Of a DNA stretch of 64,000 nt, positions 1 to 10,269 are shown one piece after another; positions within the stretch are counted from its first letter, which is position 1, and the number at the start of each line of letters is the position of its first letter. The notes beneath the pieces are model-generated. The model was not told the origin of the DNA and searched no databases. It was given only the letters and a program-made list of their open reading frames with translations. The translations under genes and the position numbers were made by a program. Source of the stretch: RFSX01 sp965230215 (GTDB lineage: Bacteria; Bacteroidota; Bacteroidia; Chitinophagales; Saprospiraceae). The stretch covers positions 1,240,001 through 1,304,000 of the forward strand of contig CBDDKN010000001.1 in the NCBI GenBank assembly GCA_965230215.1, in the 5' to 3' direction.

Positions 1-237
1 CCCACAATCAAAATCACCCGGATCTGAATAATCGTGGGTAATAATAGCAGGGTTGGCACAGCCTGCGAATGTACCTGCTAAGGCATCAAGATAATCCTGT
101 ATATCTTGATCATTGCTGCTGTCGTCACACTCCAAGATGAAATTTACCGGATCACCAGGAGGGTTATCCCAGGAAAACTGGGCATGTATATTGCCGAAAC
201 AAAAACTCAAAAGGGCTAGGATAAATATTTTTTTCAT
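1..237 (-). CDS. Secreted protein, N-terminal fragment (cut by window edge)
   Basis: Reading on the minus strand from the ATG at 237 gives 79 codons open to the window edge. The product starts with a clear signal peptide (MKKIFILALLSFCFGNIHAQ). The mature part contains ECDDSSNDQDIQDYLDALAG and an acidic Asp/Cys-rich stretch. This resembles the start of the HYR-like 'ECDG.GN..DL..WL' modules of large Bacteroidota secreted proteins; that comparison is from memory. It lies 31 bp downstream of the stop of the 2161-aa gene on the same strand, so it is probably the next gene in the exoprotein operon. Only the first part is visible, so no function is assigned. Confidence 0.7.
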   Translation of the reverse strand, partial: MKKIFILALLSFCFGNIHAQFSWDNPPGDPVNFILECDDSSNDQDIQDYLDALAGTFAGCANPAIITHDYSDPGDFDCG

Positions 238-268
238 AAAAAATTATGTGTTAAACCTAAAGGTATTA

Positions 269-3200
269 TTATCTCAAAATCGTGACATCACCGACGATAA
301 TCTCGTCTCTTCCTTCGATTTCCATCTCCAGTGAATACACGTAAACTCCGTTATCTACTTGTTGGTCATTACCATCAAAACCATCCCACAACAGGATTTC
401 AGTTGAAGGTTGAGTAACTCCAGCAAAATCATCGCTGTAAATCAGGTTACCCCACCTTGTATATATATTGATACTTCTAACGAAAGTTTCGTTGCCTTTG
501 ATAAAAATCTTCCATTCACTATTTACCCCACCATTGCCTGTATAAGCAACAACATTAGGAATATAATAAGCTTGAATTTCTTTAACATCGACAAAGAAAG
601 ATTCACTTAGTACCATACATCCGCCGTTATAAATCACTTCAACCAGCAATTCAAAATCAGCAAGCGCATTAATCTGCGTGAAATTCAGACAGTTGATACC
701 CTGACAAACCACCTGTCCATTAGCAGTCCAGATGATATCTTCAATATTGTCAGCATTAACTATATCTACAGAGAACTCTGCATCATTATTTATAATTACT
801 GTCTGTGGTCCAGAGATACTTACACTTGGTGTCTCCGGAGCAAATAATTGGATCGAAGCTGTATTCACACATCCGTTGTTGTCAATTATTTCAACTGTGT
901 GGCTACCTATACCAACATCCGCAAACTGTCCATTGCTCTGTGCAGCGCCGCCATCTAATGAATAGCTGTATCCAGGCTCTCCACCAAATCCTTCAGCTGA
1001 GATAGTTCCAAACTCATCCATTGGACAAGCAGGATCCATAGCTGTCAATTCAACAGTCGGTTCCTCAACAAATGTAATCTGCACTACAGGAGAAGTATAT
1101 GTACAACCACCTTCTTCATAACTGTACACAAAATCATAGGTACCTGCTGTTACCAATGAAGGATCAACAATGCCACTTGGGTCAGATATCGCTGCCCCAC
1201 TCCATGTACCTGTACCATTTCCTGGCAGATCATCAGGCGTTGCCGTTATTGTGAATGTGGTAGCATTGGCATCCAAACAGTATTCTGTCTGAGTACTGTT
1301 GCTGAATGACCATGTCGTTTGATCACACGGCTTGGACGAACAACTGAATGTCTGTGATAGTACATTATCACATGCACATTCTGAAACAGCTTCAACTACG
1401 ACATCTACTTCCTGATTTTCATTAAGTCCTGTAATTGTGAAACTCGTACCGCTTGTTGTAGTCACCAAACTACCATCTACGATAACATTATAATCTGAAG
1501 CACAATCCACTGCGTTCCAAACCAAATCGATAGCATTGATGTCATCAGAAGTACAATCAACCACAGGTGCTTCAAGATTGGCTTGAACCTCAACCTGAAC
1601 TGTTTCAGTATCCCCAACACATCCTGCGTTGTCTACTGCTAATGATATGGTGTAGTTTCCTGGTGTATCAAATCTGATATCATATGGACCAAATCCTGAT
1701 CCGGATTCTGAACCGCCATCGAAGTCCCAAATAGGTGTTTCGGATGCAGTAATCTGATATGCACTTGAAACATTAACCGATTCTCCTTCACAAATAATTG
1801 AAGGTCCATTTAAGCTAAGCTGCGCAACTGGAATGACATTGATACGAATATCTACAGTATTCTCAAAAGTACATTGTCCTTCTGTGTAAACTACTGTCAA
1901 TGTATAATCCTGTGAAATATCACTCGGTGTGAAATTACCATTATCATCTACCTCAGGACTTGACCATGTCAATTGACCTGAACCAGTATCATTACTGGTC
2001 GCGGTTACATCCAATACTATTGGTCCGCTACCCGCTTCATAACACAATTCGGAAGGTACATTTATTTCCCAAGTTGGCGCTATACATGCCTTTGAGGCAC
2101 AAGTGAAAGTCTGTGATAACACATTGTTACAAGCACACTCTGAAATAGCTTCAACGATGATGTCGACTTCCTGATTTTCAATTAATCCTGTTATTGTATA
2201 ATTGGTCTGATCTGTAACTTCAACTTCTTGTCCGTCAACCAATACACGATAATCTCCTGCACAATCAACAGCATTCCAACTGATATCAATAGCGGTGATA
2301 TCATTTGACATACACACGATATCTGGAGCAATAAGTTCTTCTTCGACGGTAATCTCTACCATCTCCTGATCACCTATACAACCTCTGTTATCTACTGACA
2401 GGCTTATCTCATAAGTACCTGGCGTATCAAAAGTTACATCGTATGGACCAAAGCCACTACCGTTTTCTGTTCCACCACCGAAATCCCAAATAGGCGTTTC
2501 TCCATTGAGTGCAATAAAGCCGCTTTCAACAGAAACACTGCTACCTACACAGATAACATCACCTGATGTCAATGCAAGCTCAGCTGCTGGAACAACATTG
2601 ATTCTGATATCAATAGTTGTATCTGTTGTACAGTTTCTCTCGGTATACATGACAGTCAAGGAATAATCTTGTGATTGGTCTGTCGGTGTAAACATGTTAT
2701 TGTCATCCACCTCGGGATTAACCCAAGTGATAGTACCTGTTTCCATAGCATTGCTAATCGCAGATACATCCAGCTGAATGGCTCCTGAACCAATTGTATA
2801 ACATAACTCATCTGGAACATTTACCGCCCATGTAGGAGGAACACATTCTTGAGCCGCACACATAGTGACACCTGGTTTGTTACCACATTCACTATCAATA
2901 GCAACAACTTCGATATCGACTTCCTGACCAGGGTCAAGGTTCTCTAGAAGATATTCCGAATCAGCTTGCGTTGCCACCAACTGACCATCGATATAAACTT
3001 CGTACTCTGTTACAGAAGTCTGATCCTGCCAGCCAAAAAGGACAAAATCAGTGTTCACATCTGTACAAGTCACATTTGGAGTACGAATGGTATCACGAAC
3101 TGTTATGGTTTGCGTAATGGTTTCTGGTGGGCAATTACCCACTGTATATGAAACTGATATATCAAATGTTCCTGGAACATCCCATCCAATTTCAAATACA

Positions 3201-6200
3201 TCCGGGCTTAGGAAGTTTTCAATTCCACCGCCTGTGTTTATATCTCTATTTGTAACTTCTGCAGGCTGAGCCTCCATCGTTACTGTAATCACTTCATCTA
3301 TACAGATTGTATTTTGATCAACTTCATAATCCGGAACCGGAATATCAATAATAACAAATTCGATTTGCTCAGATGTTACACAATCATCAACAGGATTGGT
3401 ATATCTGAAAGTTACAGTTGTTGTTCCCGGAATAACCGCTGTTGGATCAAAAGTGGCTTGTCCTGAATTATCAACAGTAACACCAGCACCTATATATTCA
3501 AATGTACCATCTGCAGGCGCAAAGCCATCTACTAGCGGCACAATGACCACAGGGTTCAAAGGTTCATTATTACAAAATTCTGTTTGCGCTGCAGTCAGTG
3601 TAATATCAGGAACAATACAAGTTCTTGCTGTACATATTTCTGATGAAACAGCCGTGTTACAACCATTACTTGCAGTTACAGAAACTGTGATCTCTACATC
3701 ATCACCTTCCATGAGAGATCCCTGTGTGAATGTTGTATTATTCTGTGTTGTAACCGTTGGAGCACCACCGTTTATTGAAACAGATATTTCATATAAATCT
3801 GCAAGTGGGTGTGTATCCCACTCAAAGTCAACACTTGTGGTTCCTGGCAGACAGTTGATCAGAGGCGCAGGAACTGTATCCGAAACAGTGACTGTAATTT
3901 CAAACTCATCACTACATCCAGAGTTAGGATCTATCACTTCTACTGCAATAGTTTTATCCCCTGAAGATGCATAAGAAAGTCCTGAAAAATCACCAATCGC
4001 ACCTGGACCATAATCATAGATACCTTGCGTCGCAGCGCCGGATAAAACTATGACTTCACCAACGCAAAACTCTGTTTCTGTTGGCGTGAACGTCGCATTC
4101 GGCAACTGATTAACTGTAACTACTGCGTCAATCACACCAGTACAACCTGCTGCATCCTCGTAAAAGAATGAAAGATTGTTCGGTCCGAAAACAAGGTCAA
4201 CTGCATCAGGGTCAAATAAACCGTCCACTGTTACACCATTACCTGAGAATGAACCAGTATAACCTGGAGGTAAGGTAATATCAAACTGCACAGTCATATT
4301 ATTAGTATCACCACGGCAGATCGCAAAGTCAAAGAAGTTGTTATTCACAATACCTGAGAAATCACATCCTGGCGCTTCACATGTCACCTCCTGAGCAACT
4401 TCAATACAATCTGTGTTGCCTTGAGAAGTTACTGTGATAGTAGCCATGTCTCCGCCATTGATACCTGTTATTACATAGGTATTACCCATGCGCGTCCCTA
4501 CCGCACCAGCGGGTAGATCTACTTCAACGATAGTATAATCAGTAGCACCTGGGACGTCATCCCAAGTAAATATAATCTGTGATGGATCACCATCACATTC
4601 AACAGTTGGATTAGGAAGGAACTCATCGACCTGGAGATTGAAACTCTCAGTGGAAACACATCCATCCAAATCTGTTACAGTAAGTGTATAACTGTAGTTT
4701 CCTGCTACATCGTAAGTAATACCAATATCCTGAGACGTAGCGTCACCAGTTGTAATAGTTCCTCCTGGAACATCCCATAGATAGGCAGATATCAAAGTAG
4801 GATCACCATCATATCCAGTCAGGTATTCCTGACCCTCACAACTTGTAGGATCACCGGTAACCTCAACATCTGGTCCAGATACAACCATGATAGGAAGTGG
4901 AATGGAATCACTGCCACCACAACTGTTAGCAGCTGTAACAAATAATGTATCCGTTGGTACGTATGTATCAATGCTAACAGCAAGGCTGTCTTCTTCTATA
5001 TATAATACATTATATGATGCTGGAATAATCCAGTTATAATCCGTGTCAGGAAGTGTGTCAATTGTAAATGTTAGGAGATCGAGTTCGTCATCACATAGAA
5101 CCTGATCATAAGGTCCTATATCTGGACTGGTGGATGATCCTCCTACCAGATCATATGGACCGAATAAGAAATCACAAGAATGGAGTTCTTCCAATCCTGC
5201 CAATTCATCTTCCATATAATTCAGATCCTGAATAAAGGATTCGAAATTGACAAAATAACTACCTGTTTCTAGAAGGGCGGTTTGTGTATTGGCCACCACC
5301 ATATTGTTAGATGCGTCAATCCACTCAAACACCGGAACTTCAACTTCTATCTCATTTCCACTTGGGTCCAATGCTGTAAAAACAAAAGTAAACTCTGTAC
5401 CCTGAGAAGTACAGTCACCAACAATTACAGTATCCAACATTGTAAGTGGTGTAATTGTAAGCGCCACTAGACTATCACATGTTTCGCCATCCCAGTCTTG
5501 CTGTGCAGAAGCTTCAGGTAAATCTAGTGTCAAGCCAGTAGGTAAACTCTCCAGATCAATAAACTCCTCTTCAAACCATTCATAAGGCAACATGCATTCC
5601 CAAACGAAAAGCTCAACCTCCTCTCTATCTATTGATCCAACAACATTTATATCTATTATCTGTGTAAAATCACATCCACAATCATCCATGGTCTCGACGA
5701 CAACTGTCCCATCACCAGCCAGTACCATATCCAAGGTGATTGGCCCAGCAATCCAAGGGTTGCCGTTTTCATCTTCAGCGTCAGCATCGTTAGGGTCCCA
5801 ACCAGCTAACAAATCCAATGCACAAACATCATATTCGGCAAATTGCTGTTCACCTGGTTGAATGATATTTACATCCCAACAAACTGGCCCACCTGCTTGC
5901 GCATCACAAGGAGTAACAACATTATCTAGGCAAACCTGATAATTACCAGGACCAGGAAAAACCACATTTATACCGTTTGCACCAAGCTCGCCATCAAGAT
6001 CTCCAATGACAGCTGGACTTCCAGTACCACTGTAACTACCAAAGTTCCACTCAATAGCACCAGCGTCAGGACCACTAAACTCCCAATAGTACTCTGCACC
6101 TAATGTTTCATAGAAGTCGTCATCAACCTGAAAAAGTACTTCTAGGCCCTCGCAAAAATTGCCTTCCGGTAAGCTACTGTCACAAGGTCCTTGTCTACCT

Positions 6201-6754
6201 CCAGCATATTCTGCATCAGCAAGATCTACATCGGTTAGGTCAGGCAATTCAAAAACTGGAGCTGAATCGATCAATACCTCTACAGTACAAACTGATCCAC
6301 TACAGCCGTCTATTACCAAATTATAAATCTCACCTACTATTAAACCAGAGACATCCAATGTAACTGGTGTATCGTTACAAGCTGCATCACCCCCAACACA
6401 TTCTCCACCAAGATCAGGACAACCTTCCCATAAGGCCACCTGAACACCAGTATCATTACCATTGACAGTATCACATGTCATGGGTAAGGGGTTGACAGTC
6501 AAAACTAAATCTTCAGATCCAGCCACAAAAGAAAACCAGCCCGGATTATGAAATGCACCTCCGCCACAAAGTGATTCTGCAGGTATATCACCCTGGCCAG
6601 GAGCTGGGTTTGTGAATACGTAGCCGTCTATTTGATCCAGATCACAGAATGCTGCAAGTTCAGAATCAGGACAACTCCCAACTTCAGATTGGGCATTTAC
6701 AATGGTGAGTGAGCACACAATCCCAATCAAAAAGAGTGTAAGGTTCTTTATCAT
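269..6754 (-). CDS. Giant T9SS-secreted multidomain protein (PKD/Fn3-like, SprB repeat, gliding-type C-terminal domain)
   Basis: 2161 aa, starting at an ATG followed by a signal peptide (MIKNLTLFLIGIVCSLTIVNAQ). Residues about 25-170 look like a PPC-type jelly-roll domain. The middle is a chain of Ig/PKD-like and Fn3-like beta domains with regularly spaced Cys. Two adjacent blocks of about 250 residues, each opening with C.[AP]PTW..NVP.ELCY, are near copies of one another. A SprB-type repeat (around GEPGYSYSLDGG) comes near the end. The last 100 residues (YYIPNV, IYTRWGN, WDGFDG, VDNGVYVYSLEM) match the gliding-motility-associated type B sorting domain. The protein is predicted to cross the outer membrane by the type IX secretion system and act as a surface or matrix adhesin; the role is inferred. 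The next gene upstream ends 71 bp away and an operon is likely. Confidence 0.9.
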   Translation of the reverse strand: MIKNLTLFLIGIVCSLTIVNAQSEVGSCPDSELAAFCDLDQIDGYVFTNPAPGQGDIPAESLCGGGAFHNPGWFSFVAGSEDLVLTVNPLPMTCDTVNGNDTGVQVALWEGCPDLGGECVGGDAACNDTPVTLDVSGLIVGEIYNLVIDGCSGSVCTVEVLIDSAPVFELPDLTDVDLADAEYAGGRQGPCDSSLPEGNFCEGLEVLFQVDDDFYETLGAEYYWEFSGPDAGAIEWNFGSYSGTGSPAVIGDLDGELGANGINVVFPGPGNYQVCLDNVVTPCDAQAGGPVCWDVNIIQPGEQQFAEYDVCALDLLAGWDPNDADAEDENGNPWIAGPITLDMVLAGDGTVVVETMDDCGCDFTQIIDINVVGSIDREEVELFVWECMLPYEWFEEEFIDLESLPTGLTLDLPEASAQQDWDGETCDSLVALTITPLTMLDTVIVGDCTSQGTEFTFVFTALDPSGNEIEVEVPVFEWIDASNNMVVANTQTALLETGSYFVNFESFIQDLNYMEDELAGLEELHSCDFLFGPYDLVGGSSTSPDIGPYDQVLCDDELDLLTFTIDTLPDTDYNWIIPASYNVLYIEEDSLAVSIDTYVPTDTLFVTAANSCGGSDSIPLPIMVVSGPDVEVTGDPTSCEGQEYLTGYDGDPTLISAYLWDVPGGTITTGDATSQDIGITYDVAGNYSYTLTVTDLDGCVSTESFNLQVDEFLPNPTVECDGDPSQIIFTWDDVPGATDYTIVEVDLPAGAVGTRMGNTYVITGINGGDMATITVTSQGNTDCIEVAQEVTCEAPGCDFSGIVNNNFFDFAICRGDTNNMTVQFDITLPPGYTGSFSGNGVTVDGLFDPDAVDLVFGPNNLSFFYEDAAGCTGVIDAVVTVNQLPNATFTPTETEFCVGEVIVLSGAATQGIYDYGPGAIGDFSGLSYASSGDKTIAVEVIDPNSGCSDEFEITVTVSDTVPAPLINCLPGTTSVDFEWDTHPLADLYEISVSINGGAPTVTTQNNTTFTQGSLMEGDDVEITVSVTASNGCNTAVSSEICTARTCIVPDITLTAAQTEFCNNEPLNPVVIVPLVDGFAPADGTFEYIGAGVTVDNSGQATFDPTAVIPGTTTVTFRYTNPVDDCVTSEQIEFVIIDIPVPDYEVDQNTICIDEVITVTMEAQPAEVTNRDINTGGGIENFLSPDVFEIGWDVPGTFDISVSYTVGNCPPETITQTITVRDTIRTPNVTCTDVNTDFVLFGWQDQTSVTEYEVYIDGQLVATQADSEYLLENLDPGQEVDIEVVAIDSECGNKPGVTMCAAQECVPPTWAVNVPDELCYTIGSGAIQLDVSAISNAMETGTITWVNPEVDDNNMFTPTDQSQDYSLTVMYTERNCTTDTTIDIRINVVPAAELALTSGDVICVGSSVSVESGFIALNGETPIWDFGGGTENGSGFGPYDVTFDTPGTYEISLSVDNRGCIGDQEMVEITVEEELIAPDIVCMSNDITAIDISWNAVDCAGDYRVLVDGQEVEVTDQTNYTITGLIENQEVDIIVEAISECACNNVLSQTFTCASKACIAPTWEINVPSELCYEAGSGPIVLDVTATSNDTGSGQLTWSSPEVDDNGNFTPSDISQDYTLTVVYTEGQCTFENTVDIRINVIPVAQLSLNGPSIICEGESVNVSSAYQITASETPIWDFDGGSESGSGFGPYDIRFDTPGNYTISLAVDNAGCVGDTETVQVEVQANLEAPVVDCTSDDINAIDLVWNAVDCASDYNVIVDGSLVTTTSGTSFTITGLNENQEVDVVVEAVSECACDNVLSQTFSCSSKPCDQTTWSFSNSTQTEYCLDANATTFTITATPDDLPGNGTGTWSGAAISDPSGIVDPSLVTAGTYDFVYSYEEGGCTYTSPVVQITFVEEPTVELTAMDPACPMDEFGTISAEGFGGEPGYSYSLDGGAAQSNGQFADVGIGSHTVEIIDNNGCVNTASIQLFAPETPSVSISGPQTVIINNDAEFSVDIVNADNIEDIIWTANGQVVCQGINCLNFTQINALADFELLVEVIYNGGCMVLSESFFVDVKEIQAYYIPNVVAYTGNGGVNSEWKIFIKGNETFVRSINIYTRWGNLIYSDDFAGVTQPSTEILLWDGFDGNDQQVDNGVYVYSLEMEIEGRDEIIVGDVTILR

Positions 6755-6825
6755 GATGTTATTAATCGGTCAATAAATCAAACAATTCCAATAAGTCGGT
6801 ATCCGTTTTATCTCAGCAGGTATTC

Positions 6826-9800
6826 TCATCGCAGGAGAGTAACTTGCCCAAATATTTGGCGTTCTGAACCATCAATAAGCAATAATTTTGCCATATAGGT
6901 ATAGACGCCAATTTCAGCCTCTTCTCCGTTGAAATATCCATCCCAGACGAAATTAGAAGTATCTCCTGAAATTTCGGGACGAAAAAGTAACAAATTTCCC
7001 CATCTATCGAAAATTCTCAACTCAAAAACTGCATTTATAGCGTCTGAAAGATAAATCTCCAAATCATCGTTGCTTCCATCGTTGTTTGGAGTAAATATAT
7101 TCGGTATATAAAATATTTTTTCTTCGCTAATATCAATCAGTAAACTATCCGTCGCCACACAGCCATTTTCATCCACTATTTCAAGACTGATTATCTGTGA
7201 TTGCAACGGATAATACTCGGGATTCAGGCAATTCAAGCATGATATACTATCAAAAACAGTCCATGTCAATTCTGATATTTCTGAACTGCTCAAATTGCTT
7301 ATTGCATTCAATTGTATTGGAATCAGCGGAATGGTAGTTATATCGTCACCCAGGTTTAACTCCACCCTACTACCTTCAAAGACCTCAAAATCAGCCTCAA
7401 CGCTGCATCCAAACTCATCAATAATTTCCAATTCATACAATCCCGGTGCTAATTCAAGGTTAGGTAAATCCCTGAAATCAAGTACTTCTTCATTGAGAAA
7501 TATGCCAAATACAGTATTCGTAGGAAGTCCTGTAAGGTTCAAAATGCCTGGTTCCGGAAAACAATTGGGTTGAACCAAATCGAAGGCAAACTCTGATAAG
7601 GAGTTTTCATCCAATTCAATTTCAAAAAATGCATTCTCTACACAGAATGAACTTAAATCTGTAATCTCGAAAGAATAGTTGCCCGGTTGTGTGATGATTA
7701 AATCTTCATTAGAGCCGATATTATTACCATCTAAAAACCACTCATAATCTATGATTGATGGATCAGGCAGTATCAAGGAAGCCACAATGGAGTCGGTGGT
7801 ACATCCTAGAGAACCATCAGATAAAGAAAGTTCATATTCAATTTCCTCCCTCTCATCGATGACTTCAATAATTTCAAACGTGGCACAAGTACCACTGAAT
7901 ACCAAAATATTCAAATCGCCACCTTCAGTGGCAACAAAACAATCATCTGTAGTTTCCTGCATATTCATAAAACCCCATACTATGGAATCAATAACTAAGG
8001 GGCTTTCCACACATATCTCGGCCACATTGTTGATACAATCTATGGGCTCATCTAAGACATTGATTTCAAATTCGACATTATTGAGCATGAAGTCAGCCGA
8101 TCCTGAACCCGTACAACCGTTTTGACCATAAACTGTGAATTCATAATTGCCAGGGAATACCGGTACCGCATTTATATCATTACTAGAATAATTAGAAGGC
8201 CCAATCCAATTCACCGAATCAACTGGTGAACTTAATACGAGGTTAAATCCCGGAACGACTGTATTACAATCCACTTCGATGTCTTCAACTGTAAAAACAG
8301 GTTCTGCAAAATCAGCAATGATTTCGAACTCATCGGATGCCGAACAGCCGCTGTCATCAAAAACTTCTATGGAATAAATGCCTGGTTGATCTATCTCGAA
8401 TGGATTATCACCGGTTTCAAAATTTAAAGGACCTTCAATTCGAAAAGTAGCATTTTGGATATTGGTCTGAACATCAACTGTGGCGACGTCGGTCTTACAA
8501 TTAATTGAATCGACTTCAACAAGCAACTCAATCTCATCTGCATCTATGACAAACTGAAAACTGGTATCTTCGATACAGGTACCTAAACTTGCTTCCAAGT
8601 TAAACACACCCTCCTCAAAGCTGTAATATGAGTTATCGTCGATAGCAATAAAATCATTACTGTCAAAAGCATAGGAAGTGCCTTGTGGAGCCATAATATT
8701 GATCACATTGCTATCACCAACACAAAAGGCGTTTTCTATCTCAATGTCCAGCAGAAAACTATCTACCGATGTAATCTCAATAATTGCCGTATCCATGCAT
8801 ATGTCTGAAGTCAATATCAATTCATACATACCAGGACCTGTCACTTCAGCTACAGGTCCAATATCATTTACCAGCGTGCCGTTAGCAGTCTCCCACATAA
8901 AAGCATCTATACCTAAATTAGATGTACTCTGCAATGCATTCAGAAAAACACTTTCTCCACAAATTATCTCTGTTGTACTTGATGTTATTTCAGCATCAAG
9001 CGTAATCATGAATGCCATAATCTCAACTATACTGTCACATGCTACCTGTGATGTATCAGGAAAATAAAGAATTGTATCAAAATCTGTCGTAATATCTATC
9101 CCCCTGAATTCCAGTGTATCTCCTTCACAAAATCGCAACTCGTACAAAATGCTTTCATTTACAGGGAGAACTCGAAGTGTGAGGCAATTGTCGGTTAGAC
9201 CAGCACAGAATAAATTATCAGCAATATCAGCCTCAAGCAAAGTGTAGGAGCTGTACTGGAATATAAAATTTTCATCCGCAACATCATAAACCAACCCACA
9301 TATCTGATAGTCTCCGGAAGTCAATTCAGCACTCTCAACGGGATCAGTTGTGATCTCAATAATTGAATCATCTTGACGCAATACATAAGCATAGCTTTGT
9401 CCGGTTTGAAGTTCGGGTAAACGATTAACTGTCAGGAGTTCCGAGCTGACTTCTTCACCCTCACACAAGCTTATGACACCACCTGGAGATTCAAACTCAT
9501 AATCGCCTGGAAAAACCAGACAGGGCTCACAATCTATACCTTCGGGATCACAAAAGATAAGCTCAAAGTATTGTATCAAGCCTACAAATTCACCCAGGTT
9601 TTCAATATCCAAAGTCCATGTCCCATTCGCCGATCCAGTATTAAAATCTTCAAGGCAACCGTTGTGAGGATCATAGGTGCCATTATAGTCTGAAAAAGAA
9701 GCCCATCCTCCTCCATTATCCCAAACTTCACCTATCCCTGCATCGGGCATATTGGCCGTAGCACAATCATTGAAAAGAATATTCCAATCTATAAAAGGCG

Positions 9801-10134
9801 TGGGCGTGGCATTAATCCTGCCAGGTCCAACTAGTGTTACCGTCTGACCGGAAGGAGATGTTAGCGTAATACGTATGTTTTCTAAACGTTCATGCTCGAA
9901 TACAATTCGAACACCACACAGCGCCTGATCAGAAGAAAGGTCATCATTAATGAGGCCTGATACGTCAAGCTCTAATTGCGTCGTGCCGAAATCAAGAATA
10001 TTGATATCCTGACTTAAACTGCAGTCTTGGGCTTGTGAACTTATCGGGATAAATATGAATGCAAAACACAAGCATACAACTGCTTTAAAAACAGTTGCAC
10101 GAAGAATCCATATATCTCTTTCTGTAAGGCTCAC
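6826..10134 (-). CDS. T9SS-secreted protein with proprotein-convertase P domain and gliding-type C-terminal domain
   Basis: 1102 aa. The start is a GTG at 10134; no ATG precedes the signal peptide, whose hydrophobic core is AVVCLCFAFIFIPISSQAQ. Residues about 40-195 match the P-proprotein domain: GVRIVFEHERLENIRITLTS, then TWTLDIENLGEFVG. Such domains usually accompany subtilisin-type proteases, but no catalytic protease domain is present here. Residues 200-1000 are repeated Ig-like beta domains, with short motifs such as 'PG.Y...V.D..GC' recurring. The C-terminus (YIPNIFTPNNDGSNDD, IFDRWGNL, WDGYFNG, GVYTYMAKL) is a textbook type B T9SS sorting domain. It lies between two other giant exoprotein genes, behind the terminator of the upstream one. 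Adhesion or matrix function is inferred. Confidence 0.88.
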   Translation of the reverse strand: MSLTERDIWILRATVFKAVVCLCFAFIFIPISSQAQDCSLSQDINILDFGTTQLELDVSGLINDDLSSDQALCGVRIVFEHERLENIRITLTSPSGQTVTLVGPGRINATPTPFIDWNILFNDCATANMPDAGIGEVWDNGGGWASFSDYNGTYDPHNGCLEDFNTGSANGTWTLDIENLGEFVGLIQYFELIFCDPEGIDCEPCLVFPGDYEFESPGGVISLCEGEEVSSELLTVNRLPELQTGQSYAYVLRQDDSIIEITTDPVESAELTSGDYQICGLVYDVADENFIFQYSSYTLLEADIADNLFCAGLTDNCLTLRVLPVNESILYELRFCEGDTLEFRGIDITTDFDTILYFPDTSQVACDSIVEIMAFMITLDAEITSSTTEIICGESVFLNALQSTSNLGIDAFMWETANGTLVNDIGPVAEVTGPGMYELILTSDICMDTAIIEITSVDSFLLDIEIENAFCVGDSNVINIMAPQGTSYAFDSNDFIAIDDNSYYSFEEGVFNLEASLGTCIEDTSFQFVIDADEIELLVEVDSINCKTDVATVDVQTNIQNATFRIEGPLNFETGDNPFEIDQPGIYSIEVFDDSGCSASDEFEIIADFAEPVFTVEDIEVDCNTVVPGFNLVLSSPVDSVNWIGPSNYSSNDINAVPVFPGNYEFTVYGQNGCTGSGSADFMLNNVEFEINVLDEPIDCINNVAEICVESPLVIDSIVWGFMNMQETTDDCFVATEGGDLNILVFSGTCATFEIIEVIDEREEIEYELSLSDGSLGCTTDSIVASLILPDPSIIDYEWFLDGNNIGSNEDLIITQPGNYSFEITDLSSFCVENAFFEIELDENSLSEFAFDLVQPNCFPEPGILNLTGLPTNTVFGIFLNEEVLDFRDLPNLELAPGLYELEIIDEFGCSVEADFEVFEGSRVELNLGDDITTIPLIPIQLNAISNLSSSEISELTWTVFDSISCLNCLNPEYYPLQSQIISLEIVDENGCVATDSLLIDISEEKIFYIPNIFTPNNDGSNDDLEIYLSDAINAVFELRIFDRWGNLLLFRPEISGDTSNFVWDGYFNGEEAEIGVYTYMAKLLLIDGSERQIFGQVTLLR

Positions 10135-10159
10135 TTAATGCTATAATACCAAATAAAAA

Positions 10160-10199
10160 AACGATTTAAAAGCTGGTTTCAGTTAGCTCTTAAATCGTT
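10160..10199 (-). terminator. Intrinsic terminator after the ~2.5-kaa exoprotein gene
   Basis: An inverted repeat with arms around ACGATTTAAAAGCT and AGCTCTTAAATCGT closes a short loop. Read on the minus strand it is followed by a run of seven T (10154-10160). It lies about 70 bp past the stop of the minus-strand gene ending at 10270, and upstream of the GTG start at 10134. Confidence 0.75.
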
Positions 10200-10269
10200 A
10201 GTACGCGTTTTAAAGGTATAACAATTACACCAAAAAATCACCTGGTTCTTATGTAGCTTGAACGCTAAA

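Noticed and set aside
3396..3974. 192-aa plus-strand ORF opposite the 2161-aa gene
   Set aside because: It is antisense to a clear domain-rich coding region, rich in Ser/Thr/Val as expected for a mirrored frame, and similar shadows occur all along the giant genes.
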